DNA from: Thiomicrospira sp. UBA5634
Lineage (GTDB): Bacteria; Pseudomonadota; Gammaproteobacteria; Thiomicrospirales; Thiomicrospiraceae
Direction of reading: 5' to 3'
Assembly: GCA_002421475.1 (NCBI GenBank)
Contig: DIJW01000229.1
Span: forward strand, 7,148 to 13,388
DNA: 6,241 nucleotides
Shown here: in pieces, positions 1-5,366 of the stretch
How the letters are laid out: every line of letters begins with the position of its first letter
Numbering within the stretch: the first letter of the stretch is position 1
Translations under genes and position numbers: made by a program
Notes under the pieces: generated by a model
Told to the model about the DNA's origin: nothing
What the model saw: the letters and a program-made list of their open reading frames with translations, nothing else
Database searches by the model: none

Positions 1-345
1 CAGTATGTAAATAAAAGAGAATCAGCAGTAAGATTGACTCATACACCAACAGGGATAGTAGTTAATTGTCAGTCAGAAAGATTACAAGGGAAAAATAAAG
101 ATAGGGCGATGCAAATGCTTAGTGCTCGCTTATATCAACACAATTTAGAAAAACAAGAAGCTGAGATGTCCAAAATTAAAGGAGACAAGGTTTCTGTGGG
201 TTGGGGCAGTCAGATTCGTTCATATGTATTGGACTCAGGACGGATTAAAGATTTGCGTACCAGTGTCGAAACCGGCAATACCTCGGCGGTGTTAGACGGT
301 GATTTAGATCAATTTATTGAAGCCAGCTTAAAAGCCGGTTTGTAA
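1..345 (+). CDS. prfB: Peptide chain release factor 2, C-terminal part (5' end outside window)
   Basis: RF2 reads UGA and UAA stop codons on the ribosome and triggers peptide release in the cytoplasm. The frame is open from base 1 and gives 114 residues ending in TAA at 343-345. The first residues, [14 protein letters not shown], align with the RF2 block GGQHVNKTESAVRITH, so the first codon should be the catalytic Gln of GGQ; the stop-recognition SPF motif and the UGA frameshift site lie upstream, unseen. The tail ([36 protein letters not shown]) is typical RF2 and reaches the usual end. Tyr follows the Gln where His is usual. Bases 1-180 are about 34% GC with Arg codons AGA, AGA, AGA and AGG, whereas 181-300 are about 50% GC and use CGN. 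lysS follows 47 bp later, the common prfB-lysS arrangement. Identification is secure; the odd composition is treated as a finding. Confidence 0.96.
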   Translation, partial: QYVNKRESAVRLTHTPTGIVVNCQSERLQGKNKDRAMQMLSARLYQHNLEKQEAEMSKIKGDKVSVGWGSQIRSYVLDSGRIKDLRTSVETGNTSAVLDGDLDQFIEASLKAGL

Positions 346-363
346 CCACCAGGCCTGGTGGTT
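344..363. repeat. 20-bp perfect palindrome overlapping the prfB stop (copy 1 of ACCACCAGGCCTGGTGGT)
   Basis: AACCACCAGGCCTGGTGGTT is fully self-complementary about the GG/CC centre at 353/354 and starts inside the prfB TAA. The inner 18 bp (345-362) recur identically at 5311-5328. As RNA it could fold as an 8-bp stem with a GGCC loop. No T-run follows (GATAATAGC comes next), so it is a poor intrinsic terminator, and prfB-lysS read-through is expected. Function unknown; a dispersed repeat or a protein-binding site are both possible. Confidence 0.85.
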
Positions 364-392
364 GATAATAGCATTTTATTAGGAATACTTTC

Positions 393-1901
393 ATGTCAGA
401 ACAAAATACGACTCCAGAAATTGATGAAAACAAAATCATCGCCGAACGCCGCTCAAAGTTAGACGCGATTCGTCAAACAGGGCAGGCTTATCCAAACACC
501 TTCCGTCGCGATGTGTTGGCGATGGATTTGCAAAATGAATACAGTACTAAAACCAAAGATGAATTGGCAGCCATGGAGCCGGTGCGTGTTAAGGTGGCCG
601 GTCGTATGATGTTGCGCCGCATTATGGGCAAAGCTAGTTTTGCGACTTTGCAAGACATGAGCGGACGCATTCAGGCTTATGTCACGCGTGATGACTTACC
701 GGATGGGTTGTATAACGAACAGTTTAAAAAGTGGGATTTGGGTGACATTATCGGGGTGAGCGGTTATTTGTTTAAAACCAATACCGATGAACTGTCGATT
801 CACGTTGAATCTATTGAGTTGATTACCAAAGCTATTCGTCCGTTGCCGGATAAATTCCACGGTCTGCAGGATCAAGAAGTACGTTATCGTCAGCGTTACT
901 TGGATTTAATTATGTCCGAGCAAAGCCGTAAAACCTTTGAAATGCGTTCTAAAATTATTCATGCGATGCGTGAGTTTTTTGTGCGTAAAGGTTTTATGGA
1001 AGTGGAAACTCCAATGATGCAAGTCATTCCGGGTGGTGCGTCAGCCAAACCGTTTGTGACCCATCATAATGCGTTGGATATGCCGTTGTTTTTACGGATT
1101 GCGCCCGAGCTATATTTAAAACGTTTATTGGTTGGCGGTTTTGAAAAAGTGTTTGAAATCAATCGTAACTTCCGTAATGAAGGCTTGTCTACTCGTCATA
1201 ATCCTGAGTTTACGATGGTTGAGTTTTATGAGGCTTATGCCGACTACACCAATATGATGGATTACACCGAGGAGATGTTTAAAGAATTGGCGCAATTGGC
1301 GTTGGGTTCGGGTGAAGTGCCTTACCAAGGTCAGGTGTTCCACTTCGATAAACCCTTTGCACGAATTACGATGAAAGACTCGATTGCGTTGTATAACGAA
1401 GGCGTAAAAGCCGAAGATTTAAACGATATCGAATACTGCATTGCGTTGGCGGAAAAGTTAAAAATTGATATTCGCCCCGGTTATGGCTTGGGCAAAATTC
1501 AAACCGAAATTTTTGAAGCCACGGTTGAACATCGTTTGATGGATCCAACCTTTATTACCGAATATCCGGCAGAAGTGTCACCTTTGGCGCGTCGTAACGA
1601 TCAGAACCCTTTTGTAACGGATCGTTTTGAGTTGTTTATCGGCGGGCGTGAATTGGCAAATGGTTTCTCAGAGTTGAATGATGCAGAAGATCAAGCCGAG
1701 CGTTTTATGGATCAAGTGCGCGCCAAAGAGTCGGGCGATGATGAAGCGATGCATTACGATGCCGATTTTATTACCGCTTTGGAACACGGGATGCCACCGG
1801 CAGCAGGTCAAGGTATCGGTATCGACCGTTTAGTGATGTTATTTACCGACTCGCCCAGCATCAAAGATGTGTTACTGTTTCCGCATATGCGTCATCAATA
1901 A
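393..1901 (+). CDS. lysS: Lysyl-tRNA synthetase, class II
   Basis: LysS charges tRNA-Lys with lysine using ATP, in the cytoplasm, as a homodimer. The 502-residue product matches the usual bacterial length of about 500. An N-terminal OB-fold anticodon-binding domain spans roughly 65-148 ([18 protein letters not shown] onward). The class II catalytic core follows: motif 1 near 196-212 ([12 protein letters not shown]), motif 2 near 253-282 ([12 protein letters not shown] then [15 protein letters not shown]) and motif 3 near 473-500 ([13 protein letters not shown] to LLFPHMR). The lysine-pocket segment [16 protein letters not shown] is intact near 415-430. The ATG at 393 is preceded by AGGA at 381-384, eight bases upstream. 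Arg codons are CGN throughout; I saw no AGA or AGG. It follows prfB closely, so co-transcription is likely, and an intrinsic terminator lies 20 bp after the stop. No anomalies. Confidence 0.98.
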   Translation: MSEQNTTPEIDENKIIAERRSKLDAIRQTGQAYPNTFRRDVLAMDLQNEYSTKTKDELAAMEPVRVKVAGRMMLRRIMGKASFATLQDMSGRIQAYVTRDDLPDGLYNEQFKKWDLGDIIGVSGYLFKTNTDELSIHVESIELITKAIRPLPDKFHGLQDQEVRYRQRYLDLIMSEQSRKTFEMRSKIIHAMREFFVRKGFMEVETPMMQVIPGGASAKPFVTHHNALDMPLFLRIAPELYLKRLLVGGFEKVFEINRNFRNEGLSTRHNPEFTMVEFYEAYADYTNMMDYTEEMFKELAQLALGSGEVPYQGQVFHFDKPFARITMKDSIALYNEGVKAEDLNDIEYCIALAEKLKIDIRPGYGLGKIQTEIFEATVEHRLMDPTFITEYPAEVSPLARRNDQNPFVTDRFELFIGGRELANGFSELNDAEDQAERFMDQVRAKESGDDEAMHYDADFITALEHGMPPAAGQGIGIDRLVMLFTDSPSIKDVLLFPHMRHQ

Positions 1902-1920
1902 CAGATTTGGTTTGTAAACG

Positions 1921-1948
1921 AAAGCCGTCTTAATTAGACGGCTTTTTT
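1921..1948 (+). terminator. Rho-independent terminator of lysS
   Basis: AAAGCCGTCT (1921-1930) pairs perfectly with AGACGGCTTT (1936-1945) around a TAATT loop, and the T-run covers 1943-1948. A 10-bp stem with a GC core plus T6, 20 bp past the lysS stop, is a textbook intrinsic terminator and separates lysS from the cyclase gene. Confidence 0.92.
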
Positions 1949-1996
1949 GTTTATTCAGGCCTGTTGAAGTAATTTAAGTCGCTATTAAGCACAAAA

Positions 1997-2026
1997 ATTC
2001 GAGCTGTGTTGTCTGGACAATAAAAT
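1997..2026 (+). promoter_or_regulatory. Candidate promoter with an inverted repeat in its spacer, upstream of the cyclase gene
   Basis: TAAAAT (2021-2026) matches five of six -10 consensus bases. The -35 partner at 17 bp, TTCGAG (1998-2003), is weak. Between them sits the inverted repeat TTGTC-TG-GACAA (2009-2020), ending directly before the -10, where a bound protein would hinder RNA polymerase. Initiation here would leave a leader of about 75 nt before the GTG start. The match is from inspection only. Confidence 0.3.
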
Positions 2027-2040
2027 CATTTTGGGGGAAT

Positions 2041-2073
2041 ATGTGCAAGTTGCTTTATCTAAGCGGATATTAA
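2041..2073 (+). other. Possible 10-codon leader peptide ORF (MCKLLYLSGY)
   Basis: ATG at 2041 follows a G5 run (2033-2037) that could act as a poor, closely spaced ribosome-binding site. It opens ten codons ending in TAA at 2071-2073, 33 bp before the cyclase start. A second mini-ORF (2091-2117, MTRWLCAK) begins after it and overlaps the GTG start at 2107 in another frame. Either could couple translation to the cyclase, or both could be chance; nothing shows that they are expressed. Confidence 0.15.
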
Positions 2074-2106
2074 GCCGTTATGCATTAAATATGACAAGGT
2101 GGTTGT

Positions 2107-3279
2107 GTGCAAAATAATAATCTAATCATAGATAAACCCGTTGAGGCTGATTTAGTTGACAGAATTTTAGCTAAAGAGTTGTACGCAAAAGCATTAGGCA
2201 CCGTTTATAGCCATCTAATATTCGGCACTATTTTTCTGTTTTTATTTTACTCAAAAGTTGAATTGAGCTGGTTAATCATCTGGGGTGGGGTGTTATTTAG
2301 TAACGCGATTATTCGTTTTCTGTTTATACGCCACTGGTTAAAAATGCCGGAAAATCAGAGAGACCAGCCTTGGATGTCGAGAATGGCTTTTATGACATCA
2401 TTAGTGAACGGTTTGTTATGGGCATCAACGGTTTTCTTTTTAGATTTTTATCATTTGCCGTTTGAGTCGGTAGCGACCAGTATTATGGTGTTCGGCTTGG
2501 CTGCGGCGGCTGCGGTATATTCAGCTTATTTTTTGCCGGCATTTTATTTGGCAGTTACGCCATATATTGGCAGTTACATTTTGTATCACACAACCCAGTT
2601 GACGTATGAGTCGGCGTTGATGGCGGTCGTTTTTGGCGTGTTTGGTTTGATGTTATATAGCCAAGCGACGCAGTTAAACACCACGCATCGCAAAAACATT
2701 GCACAACGTATTGAAAACGATCATTTGATTGAAGCATTAAAAGAGTCGAGTTTGGAGTATAAAAAGGAGTCTAATACTGACTTTTTAACCGGCGTTCATA
2801 ACCGGCGTTATTTTGATCGGATGATTAAAATGTTATGGAAACGCCATTTAATTGATGAAAAGCCACTTTGTATTGTGATGTGTGATATTGATAATTTTAA
2901 AACGTTTAATGACAGCTATGGCCATGCCGCAGGGGATGAAATTTTGCGCCAAGTGACTAAGTTGATTTTGGATAATATTCGTTACAGTGATAGCCTGTGT
3001 TGTTATGGCGGTGAAGAATTTGTATTGGTTTTGCCGGAAACTGCGTTAGATGAGGGCTGTGAAAAAATTGAACGCTTACGACAAAAAATTGAACAGCATT
3101 CGTTTGTAATTGGTGATCAAAAACACCAAATCACCCTGAGTTTTGGTGTAAGTTCGAGAGTGCCATTTAACATGGAAGATTATCAGGAGTTGGTCGCTTT
3201 AGCCGACCAGTTAATGTATCAAAGTAAACAAACGGGTCGAAATAATGTAACGGTACAAGTTACAGCAGAAGAAGCGTAA
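2107..3279 (+). CDS. Membrane-bound diguanylate cyclase (six predicted TM helices + GGDEF domain)
   Basis: The GGDEF domain joins two GTP into the second messenger c-di-GMP. The 390-residue product has about six hydrophobic helices (roughly 29-48, 53-74, 91-113, 119-140, 142-160, 167-187), a short linker helix (about 195-222), then GGDEF from DFLTGVHNRR (225) onward. Visible sites are the metal/GTP segment DIDNFKTFND with YGHAAGDE (260-278), the allosteric I-site RYSD (292-295) and GGEEF (301-305), five residues after it, so an active, product-inhibited enzyme is expected. Oddly, the usual Arg before YGGEEF is Cys (LCCYGGEEF), and a further Cys precedes DID. I cannot assign the membrane part to a named MASE family; it presumably senses a membrane or small-molecule signal. 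The start is GTG 2107 with AAGG at 2096-2099, seven bases upstream; no upstream in-frame ATG gives a longer ORF. It has its own leader and converges on the LpxR-like gene. Confidence 0.93.
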   Translation: MQNNNLIIDKPVEADLVDRILAKELYAKALGTVYSHLIFGTIFLFLFYSKVELSWLIIWGGVLFSNAIIRFLFIRHWLKMPENQRDQPWMSRMAFMTSLVNGLLWASTVFFLDFYHLPFESVATSIMVFGLAAAAAVYSAYFLPAFYLAVTPYIGSYILYHTTQLTYESALMAVVFGVFGLMLYSQATQLNTTHRKNIAQRIENDHLIEALKESSLEYKKESNTDFLTGVHNRRYFDRMIKMLWKRHLIDEKPLCIVMCDIDNFKTFNDSYGHAAGDEILRQVTKLILDNIRYSDSLCCYGGEEFVLVLPETALDEGCEKIERLRQKIEQHSFVIGDQKHQITLSFGVSSRVPFNMEDYQELVALADQLMYQSKQTGRNNVTVQVTAEEA

Positions 3280-3290
3280 GTGAATGTAAT

Positions 3291-3315
3291 ACCGGTATAG
3301 TCTGTCTATACCGGT
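3291..3315. terminator. Perfect hairpin between convergent genes, possible bidirectional terminator
   Basis: ACCGGTATAG (3291-3300) and CTATACCGGT (3306-3315) form a perfect 10-bp stem around TCTGT, 11 bp past the cyclase stop and 52 bp past the LpxR-like stop on the other strand. No T-run follows on either strand, so if it terminates it is non-canonical or Rho-assisted; it might instead stabilise both 3' ends. Confidence 0.5.
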
Positions 3316-3367
3316 CGCATTAATTGTACGAGTTATTTTTACGTTTTAGTGTAGGTAATTTACAAAT

Positions 3368-4423
3368 TTAATATTTGAATGTAAAAGACAGGGTCGCGAA
3401 TCCATGGCGATCAGCCTGTGTTTTGAACTCTTTGCTGCGGTAAATATGACTGTAACTAATGCGTGTTTTGGGCCAGTCAAAAACCAGTCCAAGCTGTAAA
3501 TCACTGATTAAAACTTCTCTTTCTACCTGACGACTATCTACAAAGGTGTTGCCATCAAGAAAAATATTATGGGCAACTGCGCGACCTTCAACACCGGCAA
3601 ATACATACCAGCCGATTGATTTCATGGGGGATAAAACACCTGCACTTGGTAAGCCGTAATTAAGACGCGGTGCGCCATAGTCATTCGGTAAATCCGATCC
3701 AAATCTTACCGTCACGCCGCCACCGGTAAATGTATACACATTACCCACAGCACCACTGATGTGTGGCGTAACATCGATTTCATATTCCTGTAGTGATGCA
3801 GTTAAAAATCCACGCCAACTGCGTTGATAAGCGATGTTTAATCCAAGTTCATTTTCAAGCTGGCTATCCCAACCCAAAGGTTCGGGTGAGTTAATTAACT
3901 CGTGGATAAACTTTTGGGTTTGTTCGGCTCCTGATGCGGGTCCAACAACACCAATCGTAAAAGTCAGCATATCCAGTTGGTTATCTGTTTCCGTTGCTAA
4001 ACCGATAGCGGCATAAAGCCATCCGGCGTAAGGTCGGTCGTTTTGATCGGGATTAATTTGATTGGTACGACTGGGCGTGTACATATTTTGCCCAAAGGTA
4101 TAGCCATGTCTTGTTGATTCCTGCTGAGGAAAAAATGGCACGGCGTTTGCCATTTTTAAAGCCCAGTTGGGTGTTCGCGTTTTTTTATCCATTAACCAAG
4201 TTAAACGTAATCCATTGGTGTAATAGCGGTCAGACGGGAACAACGAAAATGCGTCATTATCTTGACTGTAACTGAAAGTTACCGAGCCTTTGTCTGGTTG
4301 TATGTCGGTTTGTTCTGCCGATGAAATGGGTGAAAGCAGTAACAAAACCAGTGTAAATAGTGGTGCATAAAGGAGCTTGAGGAGCGTGTTTTTTTTCAGC
4401 CTATTGTTTGAGTTGGGCTTCAT
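3368..4423 (-). CDS. LpxR-family outer-membrane lipid A deacylase (DUF2219)
   Basis: The LpxR family comprises outer-membrane beta-barrels; in Salmonella LpxR is a calcium-dependent enzyme that removes the 3'-acyloxyacyl group of lipid A. The 351-residue product has a signal peptide (basic start, hydrophobic core about 15-31, likely cleavage after SSA at 36). Family signatures follow in order: SQDNDAFS (53-60, with the Asn-Asp pair known to be catalytic), DRYYTNGLRLTW (65-76), GQNMYTPS (111-118), NDRPYAGWLY (128-137) and VVGPASGAEQTQ with FIHEL (159-175, with the expected catalytic His at 174). The C-terminus FATLSFTFKY alternates hydrophobics and ends in an aromatic residue, a typical barrel-assembly signal. 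ATG at 4423 has TGAGGA (4431-4436, minus strand) seven bases upstream. It is monocistronic and divergent from the small unknown gene. Family membership is firm; the substrate, lipid A of this host, is inferred. Confidence 0.9.
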   Translation of the reverse strand: MKPNSNNRLKKNTLLKLLYAPLFTLVLLLLSPISSAEQTDIQPDKGSVTFSYSQDNDAFSLFPSDRYYTNGLRLTWLMDKKTRTPNWALKMANAVPFFPQQESTRHGYTFGQNMYTPSRTNQINPDQNDRPYAGWLYAAIGLATETDNQLDMLTFTIGVVGPASGAEQTQKFIHELINSPEPLGWDSQLENELGLNIAYQRSWRGFLTASLQEYEIDVTPHISGAVGNVYTFTGGGVTVRFGSDLPNDYGAPRLNYGLPSAGVLSPMKSIGWYVFAGVEGRAVAHNIFLDGNTFVDSRQVEREVLISDLQLGLVFDWPKTRISYSHIYRSKEFKTQADRHGFATLSFTFKY

Positions 4424-4448
4424 GGTGGTTTCCTCACTGGTTAAGCTA

Positions 4449-4471
4449 TAAATAAGGCATTTCCTTATTTA
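4449..4471 (-). promoter_or_regulatory. Hairpin in the 5' leader of the LpxR-like gene
   Basis: On the minus strand TAAATAAGG (4471-4463) pairs with CCTTATTTA (4457-4449) around AAATG, a 9-bp stem ending 25 bases before the start codon. The left arm and loop read AAGGAAATG, which resembles a ribosome-binding site plus ATG and would open a four-codon frame (MPYL, then TAG). It could influence translation initiation or mRNA stability; it could also be chance in AT-rich DNA. Confidence 0.35.
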
Positions 4472-4488
4472 GATTCTTATTATTCAAT

Positions 4489-4522
4489 TTGTTCGTTAGC
4501 ATTAAGTGTAGTATATGCTACA
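4489..4522. promoter_or_regulatory. Candidate divergent promoter with a palindromic operator-like site
   Basis: On the plus strand TTGTTC (4489-4494), a 17-bp spacer and TATATG (4512-4517) make a moderate sigma-70-like promoter pointing at the small gene. The palindrome TGTAGTATATGCTACA (4507-4522, 14 of 16 positions symmetric) covers that -10. On the minus strand TATACT (4515-4510) is a good -10 for the LpxR-like gene, with only a poor -35 (TTTTAT) 17 bp away. A protein bound at this palindrome could control both directions. Called by eye. Confidence 0.35.
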
Positions 4523-4543
4523 TTACATAAAAATAAAATACGG

Positions 4544-4569
4544 CAGCAACAAAATGAATCAGCAACAAA
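4544..4569. repeat. Direct repeat CAGCAACAAA, two copies 16 bp apart
   Basis: CAGCAACAAA occurs at 4544-4553 and again at 4560-4569 in the leader upstream of the small gene. The second copy lies inside a 17-codon frame (4554-4607) that has no convincing ribosome-binding site. Purpose unknown. Confidence 0.5.
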
Positions 4570-4657
4570 CAGGGAGTGTTCAGACTGGGGAACAGCGGTT
4601 GGCATGAATAGATGATGTATTATTTGTTAGAATCTAGTCATTCGATTGTGGTTTGGT

Positions 4658-4972
4658 ATGTGTTTTATGGATGCTTATTCAGTAATTAATATCAAAAATA
4701 TCTTGAAAGCACGCCAGTTGTTGGCGTGCTTTGATCTCAATTTGCAACGTTTAATTAAACAGGGCGTTGATAAAGATGAGAGTGAGGTGGATGTATTGGA
4801 AATGCTTTCAAGTTGTTTAGAGGAAGCGTTAGAAAATGGTATGGATTTCAATCAGCTACAGTCAAGAGCTTCCCAATTAGCGCGTTATGCTTTAGATCAA
4901 GGTTATGCGCAACATGAGATAGAAAACTTGTTAACGATGCGGCCTAATCCAAACGGCAAACGACCTTCTTAG
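4658..4972 (+). CDS. Small helical protein of unknown function
   Basis: I do not recognise this family. From ATG 4658 it gives 104 residues; ATG 4667 (101 residues) and TTG 4646 (108) are alternatives, and none has a strong ribosome-binding site (GTGG at 4648-4651 slightly favours 4658). There is no signal peptide and no membrane segment. The sequence looks almost all helical: ILKARQLLACFDLNLQRLIKQG, then an acidic amphipathic stretch (VDVLEMLSSCLEEALENG), then LQSRASQLARYALDQG and YAQHEIENLLTM, ending in a polar tail (NPNGKRPS). Codon use resembles its neighbours, which supports real coding. The codons for K-A-R-Q-L-L-A-C-F contain an 11-bp perfect stem (4706-4732). The parvulin gene starts 27 bp after the stop, so the two are probably one operon, but that does not define a function. 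Confidence 0.7.
   Translation: MCFMDAYSVINIKNILKARQLLACFDLNLQRLIKQGVDKDESEVDVLEMLSSCLEEALENGMDFNQLQSRASQLARYALDQGYAQHEIENLLTMRPNPNGKRPS
4706..4732 (+). other. 11-bp perfect stem-loop inside the small gene, attenuator- or terminator-like
   Basis: AAAGCACGCCA (4706-4716) pairs perfectly with TGGCGTGCTTT (4722-4732) around GTTGT. A GC-rich core flanked by A3 and T3 resembles an intrinsic terminator, but GATCTC follows rather than a longer T-run. It sits about 200 nt after the candidate promoter at 4489-4517. Early termination here would give a short leader RNA; read-through would express the small protein and the parvulin. The stem is certain, its role is inferred. Confidence 0.45.
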
Positions 4973-4999
4973 TATAGAAAGATAAAAGGGTTGATGTAT

Positions 5000-5305
5000 A
5001 TGATCGAGATTCATCCGGATTCGCGTGCCAAAGCGCTGCATATTTTATTGCCGACTGAAACGGCGTGTTTAGAGTTGATGCCACAGATTACGGATCAAGC
5101 GAGTTTTGAACAGTTGGCGGTTAAATTCTCTCATTGTCCATCGGCAAAAATTGGTGGGGATTTGGGTTTGACTAAACCGGGTGTGATTGTGGCAGAGCTT
5201 GAACAGGCCATTTTTAGTCAGCCGTTAGCAACCTTGATTGGGCCGATTAAAACAGTGCATGGTTATCATTTGTTATGGATTAAAAAACGTCATTTAGTTG
5301 AGTAA
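5000..5305 (+). CDS. PpiC-like parvulin peptidyl-prolyl cis-trans isomerase
   Basis: Parvulins speed cis-trans isomerisation of peptide bonds before proline. The 101-residue product is a single parvulin domain close in length to E. coli PpiC (Par10), with no signal peptide, so a cytoplasmic enzyme is expected. Diagnostic segments are AKALHILL (10-17), FEQLAVKFSHCPS (36-48), GGDLG (52-56), AIF (70-72) and GPIKTVHGYHLLWI (81-94). Compared with Par10, the active-site His14, Cys46, Phe72 and His90 are retained, while the usual Met is Ile63 and the Phe of the FGYH motif is His87; this may alter substrate preference. ATG 5000 is chosen because AAGGG (4986-4990) lies nine bases upstream; ATG 4994 and TTG 4991 are in frame but too close. 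It probably shares an operon with the small gene 27 bp upstream and converges on recN. Confidence 0.92.
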   Translation: MIEIHPDSRAKALHILLPTETACLELMPQITDQASFEQLAVKFSHCPSAKIGGDLGLTKPGVIVAELEQAIFSQPLATLIGPIKTVHGYHLLWIKKRHLVE

Positions 5306-5310
5306 TGCCG

Positions 5311-5328
5311 ACCACCAGGCCTGGTGGT
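5311..5328. repeat. 18-bp perfect palindrome after the parvulin gene (copy 2)
   Basis: ACCACCAGGCCTGGTGGT begins six bases past the parvulin stop and is identical to 345-362 downstream of prfB. After one mismatched pair (G5310/A5329), CC/GG pairing continues for two more bases (5308-5309 with 5330-5331). No T-run follows directly. Both intergenic copies sit just after the stop of a plus-strand gene. Confidence 0.85.
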
Positions 5329-5335
5329 AGGTGAT

Positions 5336-5352
5336 AAAAAGCCACGCGGCTT
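5336..5352 (-). terminator. Rho-independent terminator of recN
   Basis: On the minus strand, 15 bases past the recN stop, AAGCC-GCGT-GGCTT is followed by T's, giving GGCTTTTTATC. The stem is short (5 bp) but well placed and has a T5 run. In the plus direction the stem is followed by AATTGCG, so it should act mainly for recN. Parvulin transcripts might instead end at the T7 run at 5381-5387, inside recN, after a longer imperfect pairing of 5342-5348 with 5373-5380. Confidence 0.6.
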
Positions 5353-5366
5353 AATTGCGATTTAAT

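Noticed and set aside
344..363. Palindrome after prfB as an intrinsic terminator
   Set aside because: No T-run follows, and lysS lies 30 bp downstream with no obvious promoter of its own.
459..1548. Minus-strand open frames opposite lysS
   Set aside because: These are shadows of the lysS codons, with no plausible starts or motifs.
1956..1963. CAGGCCTG as a fourth copy of the palindromic repeat
   Set aside because: Only the 8-bp core matches; the flanking bases differ, so chance is likely.
2030..2106. c-di-GMP riboswitch in front of the cyclase gene
   Set aside because: The leader is only about 75 nt and shows none of the conserved GEMM-type core that I could recognise.
4577..4594. TGTTC-N8-GAACA as a LexA (SOS) box
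   Set aside because: The orientation and spacing do not fit CTGT-N8-ACAG, and the gene downstream is not an SOS gene; recN's own promoter is outside the window.
4612..4689. 25-residue hydrophobic ORF (MMYYLLESS...)
   Set aside because: It has no ribosome-binding site and overlaps the start of the better-supported small gene in another frame.
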